Positions 5,375-5,654 of a DNA stretch of 5,654 bases are shown piece by piece; position 1 is the first letter of the stretch; each line of letters begins with the position of its first letter. The DNA lies in assembly GCA_945888565.1 (NCBI GenBank), contig CAMDAL010000275.1, positions 1 through 5,654 on the forward strand, written 5' to 3'. The notes under the pieces were generated by a model. It ran no database searches, was not told the origin of the DNA, and saw only the letters and a list, made by a program, of their open reading frames with translations. Both the position numbers and the translations under genes were made by a program. Origin of the DNA: Devosia equisanguinis (GTDB lineage Bacteria; Pseudomonadota; Alphaproteobacteria; Rhizobiales; Devosiaceae).

Positions 5375-5654
5375 CGGACAAGCCTACCGGGCGAGTCAAG
5401 ACCGCTCGGGCTGCCGTCCTCGGCGGTTCGACGGATTCACAATGGGCGTCACGGACGCCCGGTGACCTCAGCCTGCCCGTCGAAGGCCGCAGTCGCGTGC
5501 CGTCGTGGAAAGTCGCGTCAACCCCGGCCCGACATCACCAACGATGCGCCGGGCTAGGCTTAGATCGCTGCGCTAGACCGTTTCACTCTGAGACTGACTC
5601 TGGGGATTGAACGAACCCGCTGACGCGGGACTGGCGTGTGCGTATGGCTGGGAT
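5375..5654. other. 280-nt region downstream of the LCCL gene with no convincing gene
   Basis: Short open frames cross this stretch, but none has a Shine-Dalgarno, a signal or recognisable family motifs, and composition drifts from the GC-rich codon pattern of the genes (TTAG, CTAG, TGAACG near 5550-5612). Besides the hairpin at 5444-5460 there is a small stem CCCGC-TGAC-GCGGG (5616-5629). No tRNA cloverleaf or promoter pair could be recognised; the next gene probably starts beyond the right edge. Confidence 0.5.
5444..5460 (+). terminator. Short hairpin after the LCCL gene, possible transcription end
   Basis: GGGCGTC (5444-5450) and GACGCCC (5454-5460) form a perfect 7-bp stem with a 3-nt ACG loop, 70 nt after the stop codon. 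It is placed where a terminator would be expected but lacks a downstream T-run, so it may need Rho or may only shield the 3' end. Confidence 0.4.

Noticed and set aside
5344..5610. 88-codon plus-strand open frame overlapping the end of the LCCL gene
   Set aside because: It begins inside the LCCL coding region, has no ribosome-binding site and its product shows no motif.
5601..5654. GGGGATTGAACG next to a small hairpin, reminiscent of the 3' end of some CRISPR repeats
   Set aside because: Only one copy is present before the window ends and no repeat-spacer periodicity can be seen.

Overview
The window looks like a high-GC alphaproteobacterial chromosome segment. Hyphomicrobiales, perhaps a Devosia-like genus, is my guess from GC-rich codon use, the ROK plus CUT1 transporter layout and the bacterial-type LCCL protein; the sequence does not prove this. 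It holds part of one carbohydrate-uptake locus and a secreted repeat protein. No mobile element, rRNA, tRNA or CRISPR array is visible.

Layout. (1) Positions 1-804, minus strand: the first 268 codons of a ROK-family (NagC/XylR-type) transcriptional regulator whose C-terminal part lies beyond the left edge. (2) 805-1089: a relatively AT-rich divergent intergenic region with an imperfect palindrome (917-939) and weak promoter-like elements. (3) 1090-2346, plus strand: the periplasmic sugar-binding protein of a CUT1-type ABC importer. (4) 2347-2482: a 136-nt spacer with a perfect 11-bp GC-rich stem-loop (2364-2389) and a second weaker hairpin just before the next Shine-Dalgarno. (5) 2483-3415 and 3415-4254: the two membrane permeases, overlapping by one base (TGATG). 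(6) 4255-4363: a short spacer. (7) 4364-5374: an exported protein made of three tandem cysteine-free LCCL-type repeats of about 94 residues. (8) 5375-5654: no convincing gene, two small hairpins.

How the parts fit. The ROK protein, divergent from the transporter and sharing its control region, is most likely its local sugar-responsive regulator. The binding protein captures an oligo- or monosaccharide and delivers it to the two-permease channel. No ATPase subunit is encoded here, so the importer must use an ATPase encoded downstream or elsewhere. The hairpin after the binding-protein gene may help keep that protein in excess over the membrane subunits. The substrate cannot be read from the sequence. 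The triple-LCCL protein is the least understood gene; its association with the transporter is positional only.
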